NCBI RefSeq assembly: GCF_015277895.1
Contig: NZ_CP063815.1
Span: 992,001 to 1,056,000 of the forward strand
DNA length: 64,000 nucleotides
Source: Microbacterium abyssi
GTDB taxonomy: Bacteria > Actinomycetota > Actinomycetes > Actinomycetales > Microbacteriaceae
Reading direction: 5' to 3'
The notes beneath the pieces are model-generated. The model did not search any database. It saw nothing but the letters and a program-made list of their open reading frames with translations, and was not told the DNA's origin. Both the position numbers and the translations under genes were made by a program. Below, one piece after another: positions 9,567-22,237 of this stretch (positions within the stretch are counted from its first letter, which is position 1; every line of letters starts with the position of its first letter).

Positions 9567-10685
9567 ATGCCCATCGAACTTCTCGGAATGATCGCCACGA
9601 CCGCAGGGTCTGAGTCGAAGGCCATCTCTGGACCCGTCGTCGACGCCGACTATGTGCGCGAGTTCTCCCGCGCGCACGAGGACGCCGGATTCGACCGCGT
9701 GCTGATCGGATACAGCGCGAGCTCGCCCGACGGCTTCGCGGTGGCATCGGCCGCATTGCACGCCACAGAGCGGCTGAAGGTGCTCATCGCACATCGGCCG
9801 GGATTCGTGCCGCCCACGATCGTCGCCCGCAAGCTCGCCACCCTCGACCACCTCACCGGCGGTGGGCGGGTCGCGATCCATCACATCACCGGCGGCAGCG
9901 AGGCCGATCAGCGTCGCGACGGCGACTTCAGTGAGAAGAACGACCGTTACCGGCGCACTGGCGAGTTCATCGACGTGTTGCGTCGAACGCTCACTGCGGA
10001 TGAGCCCTTCGACCACGACGGAGAGTTCTATCGTTTCGAAGGTGCTTACTCGGGCGTGAAGCCCGCCACCGATGCAGGGATCCCGATCTTCTTCGGCGGG
10101 CTGTCGGACGGCGCCGTCGAGGTGGGCGCGAAGGGCGCCGATGTGTACATGCTGTTCGGTGAGCCGCTGGACGACGTCGCCGAGCACGTACGCACGATCC
10201 GCGCTGCCGCGGCCAAGGAGGGACGCCGGATCGAGTTCAGCCTGTCCACCCGGCCGATCATCGCAGACACCGAGGAGGAGGCGTGGGCCAAGGCAGATCG
10301 GATCTATGCGCGCACCGAGGAGCTGCTGGCCGCCCAGCAGGACGGCAACACACTGGCGTTCGCGCGACCACTGCGCCGCGAGCGGACGGCGGTCTCGGCC
10401 GATCGTCTGCAGGAGCACGCCAAGCGCGGCGATGTGCATGACGAGCGGCTCTGGCTCGGCATCACCGGGCTCACCGGGCCGTCCGGCAACTCCACGGCAC
10501 CCGTCGGGACGCCGGCGCAGGTCGCCGAGGCGCTGCTGAAGTACTACGACCTCGGCGTGACCCGGTTCCTCATCCGCGGATTCGACCCGCTCGGCGACGT
10601 GCGCGACTGGGGCAAGGAGCTGGTGCCGCTGCTGCGCGAGGGCGCGCGGCAGCGTGACGAGAGGAGCGCGGAACAGGTCGCCTGA
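9567..10685 (+). CDS. LLM-class FMN-dependent monooxygenase, SsuD-like (alkanesulfonate type)
   Basis: 372 residues. HRPGFVPPTIVARKLATLDHLTGGRVAIH and HDGEFYRFEG follow the alkanesulfonate monooxygenase pattern (the long segment spans about residues 75-110). The family uses FMNH2 and O2 to convert an alkanesulfonate to an aldehyde and sulfite. TTGGAG lies 5 nt before the ATG, and the gap from the DppF-like gene is 29 bases, so it is probably the last gene of the importer operon. The imported compound is therefore likely its substrate. The exact ligand is unknown; other LLM enzymes desulfurise or oxidise different compounds. Confidence 0.78.
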   Translation: MPIELLGMIATTAGSESKAISGPVVDADYVREFSRAHEDAGFDRVLIGYSASSPDGFAVASAALHATERLKVLIAHRPGFVPPTIVARKLATLDHLTGGGRVAIHHITGGSEADQRRDGDFSEKNDRYRRTGEFIDVLRRTLTADEPFDHDGEFYRFEGAYSGVKPATDAGIPIFFGGLSDGAVEVGAKGADVYMLFGEPLDDVAEHVRTIRAAAAKEGRRIEFSLSTRPIIADTEEEAWAKADRIYARTEELLAAQQDGNTLAFARPLRRERTAVSADRLQEHAKRGDVHDERLWLGITGLTGPSGNSTAPVGTPAQVAEALLKYYDLGVTRFLIRGFDPLGDVRDWGKELVPLLREGARQRDERSAEQVA

Positions 10686-10703
10686 ACCCGGCGACCGCGG
10701 CCG

Positions 10704-11648
10704 TCACGGCACGAGGGTGATCTTGCCGCGCGCCTGATGTGCCTCGATCAGCCGGTGCGCCTCGGCCGCCTCGCTGAGGGGAAGCTCCGCGCCCAGTTCG
10801 ACCTGGAAGTCGCCGGTCGCGATGCGGTCGATCGCGACCCGCACGCCCTCTTCGCGCCAGGCGAGCTCCTCGGCGGTGAGCGGCTCGGGGGAGCCGCCGC
10901 TGAATGCGCGGATGCCGAAGTCCGCAGCATCCGGCCCGCGCACGATCGTGGCGATCCGGTTGCGGTCGGCGACCAGTTCGAGTGAGGCCTCGATCGCCTC
11001 GTCGGTGCCCGCGCAGTCGAGAGCGACCGTGATATCGCCGTCGACGGCCTCGCGCAGGCGGTCGGTCAGACCTTCGCCGTACGCGACCGGGATGGCGCCG
11101 AGTTCGCGAAGCTGCTCGTGACGGGCCGGGCTGCCGGTGGCGACGACGGTCGCACCCCAGGCGACGGCGAACTGGATCGCCGCCTGCCCGACCGCACCGG
11201 AACCGGCGTGCACGAGCAGGATTTCGCCCTCACCGACCTGGAGCGAGCGCAGGCACTGGTAGGCGGTGCCGACCGGGATGGCGAGACCGGCAGCCTCGGC
11301 GGCGGTCACCGCGTCGGGGAGTGCGTAGAGACGGTCGGCCTTGATGGCGATGTGCGTCGCGTACGTGCCGATGGCGTCGCGGACCGCCACGCGATCGCCG
11401 ATGGCGAACCCGGTCACGCCGTCGCCCACCGATTCGATGACACCCGCGCCGTCGAACCCGACGCGGCGCGGTTCGGTGATCGGGGGCATCGGCCGCTTGC
11501 CGCTGCGCCGCTTCGCATCGAGCGGGTTCACACCCGCGGCCTCGATGCGGACCACCACTTCGCCCGGACCTGCGACGGGGTCGGGGATCTCCACGAGCTG
11601 GAGGACGTCTGGGGAACCGAGTTCTGTGTAGACGATCGCGCGAGCCAT
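10704..11648 (-). CDS. NADPH:quinone oxidoreductase-like (zinc-free MDR family) protein
   Basis: 314 residues. The medium-chain dehydrogenase fold is shown by AGVNPLDAKRRSG, VGFDGAGVIESVGDGVTGF, LVHAGSGAVGQAAIQFA and the C-terminal RGKITLVP. Structural zinc cysteines are absent, as in quinone reductases and enoyl reductases. It would reduce quinones or enones with NADPH in the cytosol. TAGCCT (11655-11660) sits 6 nt before the ATG, suggesting a leaderless mRNA. It converges on the SsuD-like gene with an 18-bp gap. Confidence 0.85.
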   Translation of the reverse strand: MARAIVYTELGSPDVLQLVEIPDPVAGPGEVVVRIEAAGVNPLDAKRRSGKRPMPPITEPRRVGFDGAGVIESVGDGVTGFAIGDRVAVRDAIGTYATHIAIKADRLYALPDAVTAAEAAGLAIPVGTAYQCLRSLQVGEGEILLVHAGSGAVGQAAIQFAVAWGATVVATGSPARHEQLRELGAIPVAYGEGLTDRLREAVDGDITVALDCAGTDEAIEASLELVADRNRIATIVRGPDAADFGIRAFSGGSPEPLTAEELAWREEGVRVAIDRIATGDFQVELGAELPLSEAAEAHRLIEAHQARGKITLVP

Positions 11649-11657
11649 GCGGCCAGG

Positions 11658-16487
<4,830 letters not shown>

Positions 16488-16522
16488 GACGTCCTTCTCT
16501 GAGACGCTGCATTGCGTTCGAT

Positions 16523-16557
16523 GACGCCCTGTGTCGCTGCGTGCGACGCAGGGCGTC
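16523..16557 (+). terminator. Hairpin terminator after the aldo/keto reductase
   Basis: GACGCCCTG (16523-16531) pairs exactly with CAGGGCGTC (16549-16557), with an inner TCGC/GCGA stem in the loop. No T-tract follows, as is common in actinobacteria. It ends 9 nt before the next TAGCGT hexamer. Confidence 0.6.
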
Positions 16558-16578
16558 GTCGTCGCTAGCGTCGCCTGT

Positions 16579-17145
16579 ATGACAGCTCCGTACCGCATCG
16601 TCGCCGTGTCCGGCTCGCTCCACGAGCCCAGCAAGACGACCGCACTGATCCGCGCGATCGCGGATGCCGTCGCCGAGCGTGCCGACGCCGAGGTGCGGCT
16701 CATCGAACTCACGGCGATCGGGCCCTCGCTCGCCGGCGCGCTGCGCCGCGAGGAGCTTCCCGCTCAGGTGGAGGAACAGCTCGTCGCGATCGAGCAGGCC
16801 GACCTGCTGATCGTCGGCAGCCCGGTCTATCGTGCCTCGTTCACCGGACTGTTCAAGCACCTGTTCGACTTCGTCGGGCAGTACGAGCTCGTCGGCAAGC
16901 CGGTGCTGCTCGCGGCGACCGGCGGAGGCGAACGGCACGCGCTGATGATCGAGCATCAGCTGCGCCCGCTGTTCGCGTTCTTCCAGGCGCTGACGCTCCC
17001 CGTCGGCGTCTACGCCAGCAACACCGACTTCGGCGGATATCGCGTGAACTCGGAGGTGCTGGAGGCGCGCATCGCCCTGGCCGCCGATCGTGCGCTGCCC
17101 TTGATGGGCTACGCCGCATCGCGTGCGGTGGAGGCCCTCGTCTGA
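16579..17145 (+). CDS. NAD(P)H-dependent FMN reductase, MsuE/SsuE-like flavodoxin fold
   Basis: 188 residues. The FMN phosphate loop is SGSLHEPSKT near the N-terminus, followed by IVGSPVYRASFTGLFKHLFD and LLAATGGGERHAL, the SsuE/MsuE pattern. It supplies FMNH2 to two-component monooxygenases, so it is the natural partner of the SfnG-like and SsuD-like enzymes at 1331 and 9567, although it is about 6 kb from the nearer one. TAGCGT (16566-16571) is 7 nt before the ATG; no Shine-Dalgarno is seen. Confidence 0.85.
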   Translation: MTAPYRIVAVSGSLHEPSKTTALIRAIADAVAERADAEVRLIELTAIGPSLAGALRREELPAQVEEQLVAIEQADLLIVGSPVYRASFTGLFKHLFDFVGQYELVGKPVLLAATGGGERHALMIEHQLRPLFAFFQALTLPVGVYASNTDFGGYRVNSEVLEARIALAADRALPLMGYAASRAVEALV

Positions 17146-17169
17146 CGATCTCGGCGTAGCGTGTGGGGC

Positions 17170-18972
17170 ATGACCAATCGCCTCGCCGACACGCTCAGCC
17201 CGTATCTGCGCGCGCACGCCGACAATCCCGTCGACTGGTGGCCGTGGGGAGCGGACGCTTTCGCCGAGGCGCAGCGCCGCGAGGTGCCGCTGCTCATCTC
17301 GATCGGTTACTCGACGTGCCACTGGTGTCACGTGATGGCGAGGGAGTCGTTCTCCTCGCCTGAGATCGCCGCGCTCATCAACGCGAACTTCGTCGCGATC
17401 AAGGTCGATCGCGAGGAGCATCCGGATGTCGACGGCGCGTACATGGCGGCGGCATCCGCGTTCACCCAGAATCTCGGCTGGCCGCTGACGGCTTTCACGA
17501 CGCCGCAGGGGCGTACGTTCTATGCCGGTACGTACTGGCCGCCGGAGGCTCGGGGGCAGATGCCGGGCTTCCGAGACGTGCTCGCCGCCGTGCAGGAGGC
17601 CTGGACGATGCGCCGCGAGCAGGCGATCGAATCGGCGGATGCCGTCGCCGCAGCGCTCGCGCAGGCCGCGCTGGTCGCGCCGTCCGATCTGCCCTCGGCG
17701 TCCGCGCTCGTCGCGGCCGCCGAGGCTTCCGCCGCGCGTGAGGACAGGATGTTCGGCGGTTTCGGCGGAGCGCCGAAGTTCCCGGTCGCGACGACACTGA
17801 GCTTCCTGCAGCAACCGCTGGTGCGCCGCGAGACGCCGGATGCCGCGGCCGCCGCCGACCGCGCGCTCGCCGCGATGGCGGCATCCGACCTGCGCGACGA
17901 AGACGGTGGCTTCTTCCGGTACGCGACCCAGCGCGACTGGACCGTGCCGCACTACGAGCGGATGCTGACCGACAACGCGCAGCTGCTCGATGTCGCGGTG
18001 CGCGCAGGAGACGAGGCGACGGCACGGGGGATCGCGGACTTTCTGCTCGACGTGCTTCGGCGCGACGGTGGCGGCTTCGGCGCCGCGCAGGACTCTGAGT
18101 CGATGATCGACGGAGCGCGCAGCGAGGGCGGCTATTACCTGCGCCCCGTGGCCGACCGCTCTGATCTCGAGCCGCCCGCGGTCGACGGCAAGGTCATCAC
18201 GGGCTGGAACGGTCTTGCGATCGCCGCTCTCGCGCGGGCCGGTGCGGCCTTAGGGGAGAGAGTGTGGGTGGATGCCGCGGTCGAGGCCGCGGCGTACGTC
18301 TCGACTGTGAATCGCTCGGTGGAGGGACGGCTGGTGCGCTCGTCGCTCGACGGATTCGCCTCAGCCGCAGTGGCGACGCTCGCCGACCTGGCGCTGTTCG
18401 CCGAGGGGCTGTTCGCTCTCGCCGCGGCCACGGGCGAGGCCGAATGGGCGGTGCAGGCCCGCGACATCCTCGACGAGGCGCTCACCTCAGGCGCAGAGCC
18501 TGACCCGGTGCTGGCGGGGCAGGGTGTGGCATCTGCGCCGGATGAGACGGACGGCGATCTGCCGTCCGGTGTCGCCGCGCTCGCCGGCGCGGCGCTCACG
18601 GCGTGGCGGCTCGGCGCGGGGGAGCAGTACCGCGAGGTCGCCGAAGCGCAGGTGCAGGCGGTTGCGGCATCCGCTCTGCAGCACCCGTTCGGGCACGGAT
18701 CCCTGCTCGGGATCGCGGCTAGCCTCGTCGAGCCGCCGCGCCAGGTCGTCGCGGTGACCGCTGATCGTACGGGTGCTCTCGCGGCGGCATCCCGGCGTCT
18801 GGATGCCGATGTCATCGCCGTCGTGACGCCCGCCCAGGCGCACGCGTTCGAGGATGCCGGGTTCGAGCTGTTCGCGGGGAAGTCCGCTGCGGCAGAGCTG
18901 GCGTACGACTGCCGGGCGTTCGTGTGCCGGCTTCCTGTCGCGGATGCTGCCGAGCTGACCCGCGGGCGCTGA
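17170..18972 (+). CDS. YyaL-type thioredoxin-domain / (alpha/alpha)6-barrel protein (DUF255)
   Basis: 600 residues. The N-terminus [21 protein letters not shown] and a thioredoxin-like CHWC at residues 50-53 are diagnostic of the YyaL/SPATA20 family, followed by a six-hairpin glycosidase-like barrel. The family is widespread and its function poorly known. Length is shorter than the 650-700 often seen. TAGCGT sits 7 nt before the ATG, so it is probably leaderless. It is very rich in the GGATGCC heptamer (nine copies in both orientations by my count). The coding end overlaps a strong hairpin (18962-18998). Confidence 0.88.
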   Translation: MTNRLADTLSPYLRAHADNPVDWWPWGADAFAEAQRREVPLLISIGYSTCHWCHVMARESFSSPEIAALINANFVAIKVDREEHPDVDGAYMAAASAFTQNLGWPLTAFTTPQGRTFYAGTYWPPEARGQMPGFRDVLAAVQEAWTMRREQAIESADAVAAALAQAALVAPSDLPSASALVAAAEASAAREDRMFGGFGGAPKFPVATTLSFLQQPLVRRETPDAAAAADRALAAMAASDLRDEDGGFFRYATQRDWTVPHYERMLTDNAQLLDVAVRAGDEATARGIADFLLDVLRRDGGGFGAAQDSESMIDGARSEGGYYLRPVADRSDLEPPAVDGKVITGWNGLAIAALARAGAALGERVWVDAAVEAAAYVSTVNRSVEGRLVRSSLDGFASAAVATLADLALFAEGLFALAAATGEAEWAVQARDILDEALTSGAEPDPVLAGQGVASAPDETDGDLPSGVAALAGAALTAWRLGAGEQYREVAEAQVQAVAASALQHPFGHGSLLGIAASLVEPPRQVVAVTADRTGALAAASRRLDADVIAVVTPAQAHAFEDAGFELFAGKSAAAELAYDCRAFVCRLPVADAAELTRGR

Positions 18973-18998
18973 GGGCCCGCGGGTCCCTCAGCGCCCGC
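18962..18998 (+). terminator. 14-bp perfect hairpin overlapping the yyaL stop codon
   Basis: GCGGGCGCTGAGGG (18962-18975) and CCCTCAGCGCCCGC (18985-18998) are exact inverted repeats; the 9-nt loop itself contains CCCGCGGG. The gene's TGA lies in the left arm. It is a likely intrinsic terminator without a U-tract. Confidence 0.7.
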
Positions 18999-18999
18999 C

Positions 19000-19058
19000 A
19001 TGCTGTATGGGTTCGGTCGGTCATCCACGCCTTAGAACCGACGCAATCGATACAGCAT
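19000..19058. terminator. Second inverted repeat between convergent yyaL-like and pmt genes
   Basis: ATGCTGTAT (19000-19008) matches ATACAGCAT (19050-19058) exactly, with an inner GGTTC (19010-19014) / GAACC (19035-19039). It lies 16 bp before the pmt stop and may terminate pmt transcription. The arms are AT-richer than the surroundings. Confidence 0.5.
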
Positions 19059-19074
19059 CGTCGGTCGGCCGGTA

Positions 19075-20625
19075 CTACACCCAGGTCGGCAACCAGTTGT
19101 GGATCAGCCAGAACTCGTACGGCACGCTCATTCCGGTCCACACGGGATAGAAGAACGCCGAGACGAGCACGACGGCGACGAGGAACACCATGACGGTGCG
19201 CTCTCCCGCCTGTCGTCGGTACAGAGGGTCCTCCCGACGCCCCGCGATCTCACGCAACACGAGCACCAGCGCCAGGACGAGGAACGGCACCATCACCACC
19301 GTGTAGAACTGGAAGATCGTGCGCTCCGGGTACAGCAGCCACGGCACGTACGTGACCGCGAGGCCGACGAGCGGAAGACCGTACGTCCACGGCATCGGCC
19401 GCCGCTGGATGAGCCCGCGCACGAGCCGGTACAGCAGGTAGATCGCGGCGGCGACGCCGGCGTACCAGATCAGCGGATTGGGCACGGTGGAGATCACCGA
19501 CATGCAGTGGTCGGTGCCGCAGCTCTGGTCGTCGCCGACCCACACGGCGGTCGGGCGGATGAGGAACGGCCACTGCCACGCCGGGCTCGCATACGCATGC
19601 CCCGAGCTGAGGCCGACGTGGAATCCGTAGATCGACTCGTGATACTTCCACAGCGCGATGAGCGGGTTGCCGTCCGACTGCCGGTCGTAGCCGCCTGCGG
19701 TCACCAGCCAGCCGGTCCAGGAGACGAGATAGGTGACGAAGGCCACCGGTACCAGCAGCAGGAACGAGACCACGCCCTGCCTGGCGACGGCGTCCATCGG
19801 CCAGTACGCGACGCCCGCCCGCCGACGGGCGAGCGCGTCGGTGACCACGAGGTAGATGCCGAACCCCGCCAGCGCGTACAGTCCCGACCACTTCACGGCG
19901 GTCGCCGCGCCGAGCGCGACACCGGCCGCGATGAGCCACGGGCGACGCCAGACGATGCGCCCCCACAGGTGTTCCCGGTCGCCGTCGGGGGCATGTTCCA
20001 CCAGCGGAATCGAGCGCCGTCGGTCCAGGAGGATGAAGAGGAACCCCAGCAGGATGAAGAACGTGAGGATGCCGTCGAGCAGCCCGACCCTGCTCATCAC
20101 GATGCTCAGCCCGTCGATGGCGAGCAGCAGGCCCGCGACGCTCGCCGCGACGATCGACCGGGTGAGCTCCTTCGCGACGAAGTAGACCAGCAGCACGGTC
20201 GCCGTGCCGATCAGCGCGACGGCCAGCCGCCACGCCGCGCTGTTGCCGACGCCGAACGCACCCATGCCGAGCGCGATCAGCCACTTGCCGAGCGGCGGGT
20301 GCACGACGAAACTGCCGGCATCGCTCAGCGCACTCGTGTCGCCGGTCACGAACGCCTCGTTCGCGCCGTCGCCCCAGGTGCCCTCGTAGCCGAGGACCCA
20401 CAGCGACCAGGCGTCCTTGACGTAATACGTCTCATCGAACGCCAGCGTCTGCGGGTGCGCCAGATTGGCCAGTCGCAATACGGCGGCGAGCGCCGTGATC
20501 ACCAGCGGCGCGAGCCAGCGGATGACGCGACTCCACTCCGCGTCCAGCAGCAGCCGGTCGCGCAGCCGTCCCCATACCGTCAGACGCTCCTCGGGCGGCG
20601 GGAGCAGAGGCGCGGGCGCAGACAC
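19075..20625 (-). CDS. pmt: Polyprenol-phosphate-mannose protein O-mannosyltransferase
   Basis: 516 residues, multi-spanning GT39 family. The catalytic acid pair is in LAFDETYYVKDAWS (D64, E65); PPLGKWLIALG and the large luminal loop near GLSSGHAYASPAWQWP are typical. It O-mannosylates secreted proteins in actinobacteria, exporting mannose from polyprenol-P-mannose. The GTG start leaves only 22 bp to the divergent rsmI start, an arrangement also found in Mycobacterium. TAGGCT on the minus strand (20632-20637) is 6 nt before the GTG. Confidence 0.92.
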   Translation of the reverse strand: MSAPAPLLPPPEERLTVWGRLRDRLLLDAEWSRVIRWLAPLVITALAAVLRLANLAHPQTLAFDETYYVKDAWSLWVLGYEGTWGDGANEAFVTGDTSALSDAGSFVVHPPLGKWLIALGMGAFGVGNSAAWRLAVALIGTATVLLVYFVAKELTRSIVAASVAGLLLAIDGLSIVMSRVGLLDGILTFFILLGFLFILLDRRRSIPLVEHAPDGDREHLWGRIVWRRPWLIAAGVALGAATAVKWSGLYALAGFGIYLVVTDALARRRAGVAYWPMDAVARQGVVSFLLLVPVAFVTYLVSWTGWLVTAGGYDRQSDGNPLIALWKYHESIYGFHVGLSSGHAYASPAWQWPFLIRPTAVWVGDDQSCGTDHCMSVISTVPNPLIWYAGVAAAIYLLYRLVRGLIQRRPMPWTYGLPLVGLAVTYVPWLLYPERTIFQFYTVVMVPFLVLALVLVLREIAGRREDPLYRRQAGERTVMVFLVAVVLVSAFFYPVWTGMSVPYEFWLIHNWLPTWV

Positions 20626-20647
20626 GGCATAAGCCTAAGCTGAACGG
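20626..20647. promoter_or_regulatory. 22-bp divergent double promoter of pmt and rsmI with overlapping -10 boxes
   Basis: The plus-strand hexamer TAAGCT (20636-20641) is 6 nt before the rsmI GTG, and the minus-strand hexamer TAGGCT (20632-20637) is 6 nt before the pmt GTG. The hexamers overlap by 2 bp, so each -35 region must lie inside the other gene. Both mRNAs would be leaderless. No Shine-Dalgarno is possible on the pmt side in this space. Confidence 0.6.
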
Positions 20648-21469
20648 GTGATCATCCTCGCGGCGACCCCGATCGGAAACCTCGGCGACGCGTCCCGACG
20701 TCTGGTCGAAGTGCTCGAGAACGCCGCGCTCGTCGCTGCCGAGGACACCCGCACGACGCAGCGGCTGCTGCAGGCGCTGAAGATCGAGAACCGGCCGCGG
20801 CTGATCGCCCTGCACGACCACAACGAGAAGCACAAGGCCGCGGAACTCGCCGCGCTCGCCGTCGACGAGGACATCGTCGTCGTCAGCGATGCCGGGATGC
20901 CGGCGGTCAGCGACCCCGGATACGGGCTGGTCGCCGCGGCTGTCGAGCTGGGCGTGACGGTGACCGCCATCCCCGGTCCCAGCGCCGTGATCATGGCGCT
21001 GGCGATCTCGGGCCTGCCCACCGACCGGTTCACGTTCGAGGGCTTCCTGCCGCGCAAGCCGGGGGAGCGGCGCTCAACCCTCCGTGCTGTGGCCGCCGAA
21101 CCGCGCACCATGATCTTCTTCGAGTCCCCCTCACGACTCGCCTCGACGCTCGCCGACATGGGCGGGGTCTTCGGCGATGATCGCCGCATCGCGGTGTGCC
21201 GTGAACTGACGAAGTTCTACGAAGAGGTGCGGCGCGGCACGGCATCCGAGCTCGTCGAGTGGGCAGAGTCCGGTGTCAAGGGCGAGATCGTCATCGTCGT
21301 CGAGGGCGCACCTCCCGTCGCGGCATCCGCCGAGGATGCCGGCGCCCAGGTGCAGGCGCTGGTCGAGAGTGGCATGCGCCTGAAGGAGGCCTGCGCCGAA
21401 GTCGCCGCGGCCACCGGCCTCAGTTCCCGCGACCTCTACCAGCAGGCCCTCGCGTCCCGCGCACGATGA
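20648..21469 (+). CDS. rsmI: 16S rRNA (cytidine1402-2'-O)-methyltransferase
   Basis: 273 residues, tetrapyrrole-methylase fold. AATPIGNLGD opens the protein; SDAGMPAVSDPG, PGPSAV and GFLPRK are the RsmI signatures for SAM and rRNA binding. It modifies C1402 in the ribosomal decoding centre. The GTG start is fixed by the N-terminal motif, which begins at residue 3. Its stop overlaps the ATG of a methyltransferase by 4 bases. Confidence 0.95.
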   Translation: MIILAATPIGNLGDASRRLVEVLENAALVAAEDTRTTQRLLQALKIENRPRLIALHDHNEKHKAAELAALAVDEDIVVVSDAGMPAVSDPGYGLVAAAVELGVTVTAIPGPSAVIMALAISGLPTDRFTFEGFLPRKPGERRSTLRAVAAEPRTMIFFESPSRLASTLADMGGVFGDDRRIAVCRELTKFYEEVRRGTASELVEWAESGVKGEIVIVVEGAPPVAASAEDAGAQVQALVESGMRLKEACAEVAAATGLSSRDLYQQALASRAR

Positions 21470-22083
21470 GCGACGCGTCGATCGCCACGGCTTACGACGC
21501 GCGCGCCGCCGCGTACATCGAGGTCGCGGGAAGCATCGAGCAGATGGATGCCGCGGACCGCAATCTGATTGCGCAGTGGCGCGAAACGACGACAGCCACA
21601 CTGCTGGATGCCGGGTGCGGACCCGGCCTGTGGACGGACTTCCTCCACGACGGTCACCGAGACGTGGTCGGCCTCGACATCTCCGAGGAGTTCCTGGCGA
21701 GTGCGCGCCGCACCTACCCGCATCTGAGGTTCGAGGCCGGCAGCTTCCGCACGCTTCCCGTCGCAGACGCCTCGCTCGGCGGCATCCTCGCCTGGTACTC
21801 GCTGATACACACGCCTCCCGCCGAGATCCCGGCGGTGCTGCGGGAGTTCGCGCGCGCTCTGAAGCCCGACGGCTCGCTGCTCATCGGCTTCTTCGACGGC
21901 CCGCCCCGCGAACCCTTCGCCCACGCGGTGACTGAGGCGTACTTCTGGTCGATCGAAGCCCTTTCCCATTTGTTGGAAACCGCAGGCTTCACCATCGTCT
22001 CGACGCAGCGCCGCTCCCGCGCCGCCGCCGAAGTCAGCACCCGCCCCCACGCCGCAGCGACAGCGATCAAACGCGACATGTGA
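21466..22083 (+). CDS. Class I SAM-dependent methyltransferase
   Basis: 205 residues. SAM motif I LLDAGCGPG is at about 46-54; motif II GLDIS and the acidic VADASLGGILAWYSL region follow. The substrate cannot be told; it looks like the UbiE/Methyltransf_11 group that acts on small molecules. ATGA overlap with rsmI indicates translational coupling. A 76-nt structured element (22091-22166) begins 8 nt after the stop. Confidence 0.85.
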   Translation: MSDASIATAYDARAAAYIEVAGSIEQMDAADRNLIAQWRETTTATLLDAGCGPGLWTDFLHDGHRDVVGLDISEEFLASARRTYPHLRFEAGSFRTLPVADASLGGILAWYSLIHTPPAEIPAVLREFARALKPDGSLLIGFFDGPPREPFAHAVTEAYFWSIEALSHLLETAGFTIVSTQRRSRAAAEVSTRPHAAATAIKRDM

Positions 22084-22090
22084 GGGCGCA

Positions 22091-22166
22091 GGGATGCCGC
22101 ATGAGCGAGCATCGGGGTGCCCGCGCAGCGGGCGGGGTCCCCGCTCTGCGAGCGAGGCGGCATCCC
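22091..22166. terminator. Multi-stem inverted-repeat element between the methyltransferase gene and metG
   Basis: The outer arms GGGATGCCGC (22091-22100) and GCGGCATCCC (22157-22166) pair exactly. Inside, CGGGG (22113-22117) pairs with CCCCG (22139-22143), enclosing GCCCGC-gca-GCGGGC (22119-22133). It is probably the terminator of the rsmI transcript, but the nested arms also look like a palindromic repeat unit. Confidence 0.5.
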
Positions 22167-22224
22167 GGAGCCCGGGGCGTTACGGCATCCGACCACCGGC
22201 GAGTAACACGCCCGGCATCCCGCC

Positions 22225-22230
22225 TAGAAT
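22225..22230 (+). promoter_or_regulatory. TAGAAT -10 box, 7 nt before the metG ATG
   Basis: The hexamer is close to consensus and lies 7 nt before the start codon with no Shine-Dalgarno between, so transcription would start at or next to the A of ATG. No clear -35 is visible. Confidence 0.6.
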
Positions 22231-22237
22231 CGAGAGC

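Noticed and set aside
22084..22237. A possible riboswitch (SAM or T-box) before metG
   Set aside because: Actinobacterial metG usually lacks one, no T-box or SAM core could be found, and the TAGAAT box 7 nt before the ATG leaves no leader for a switch.
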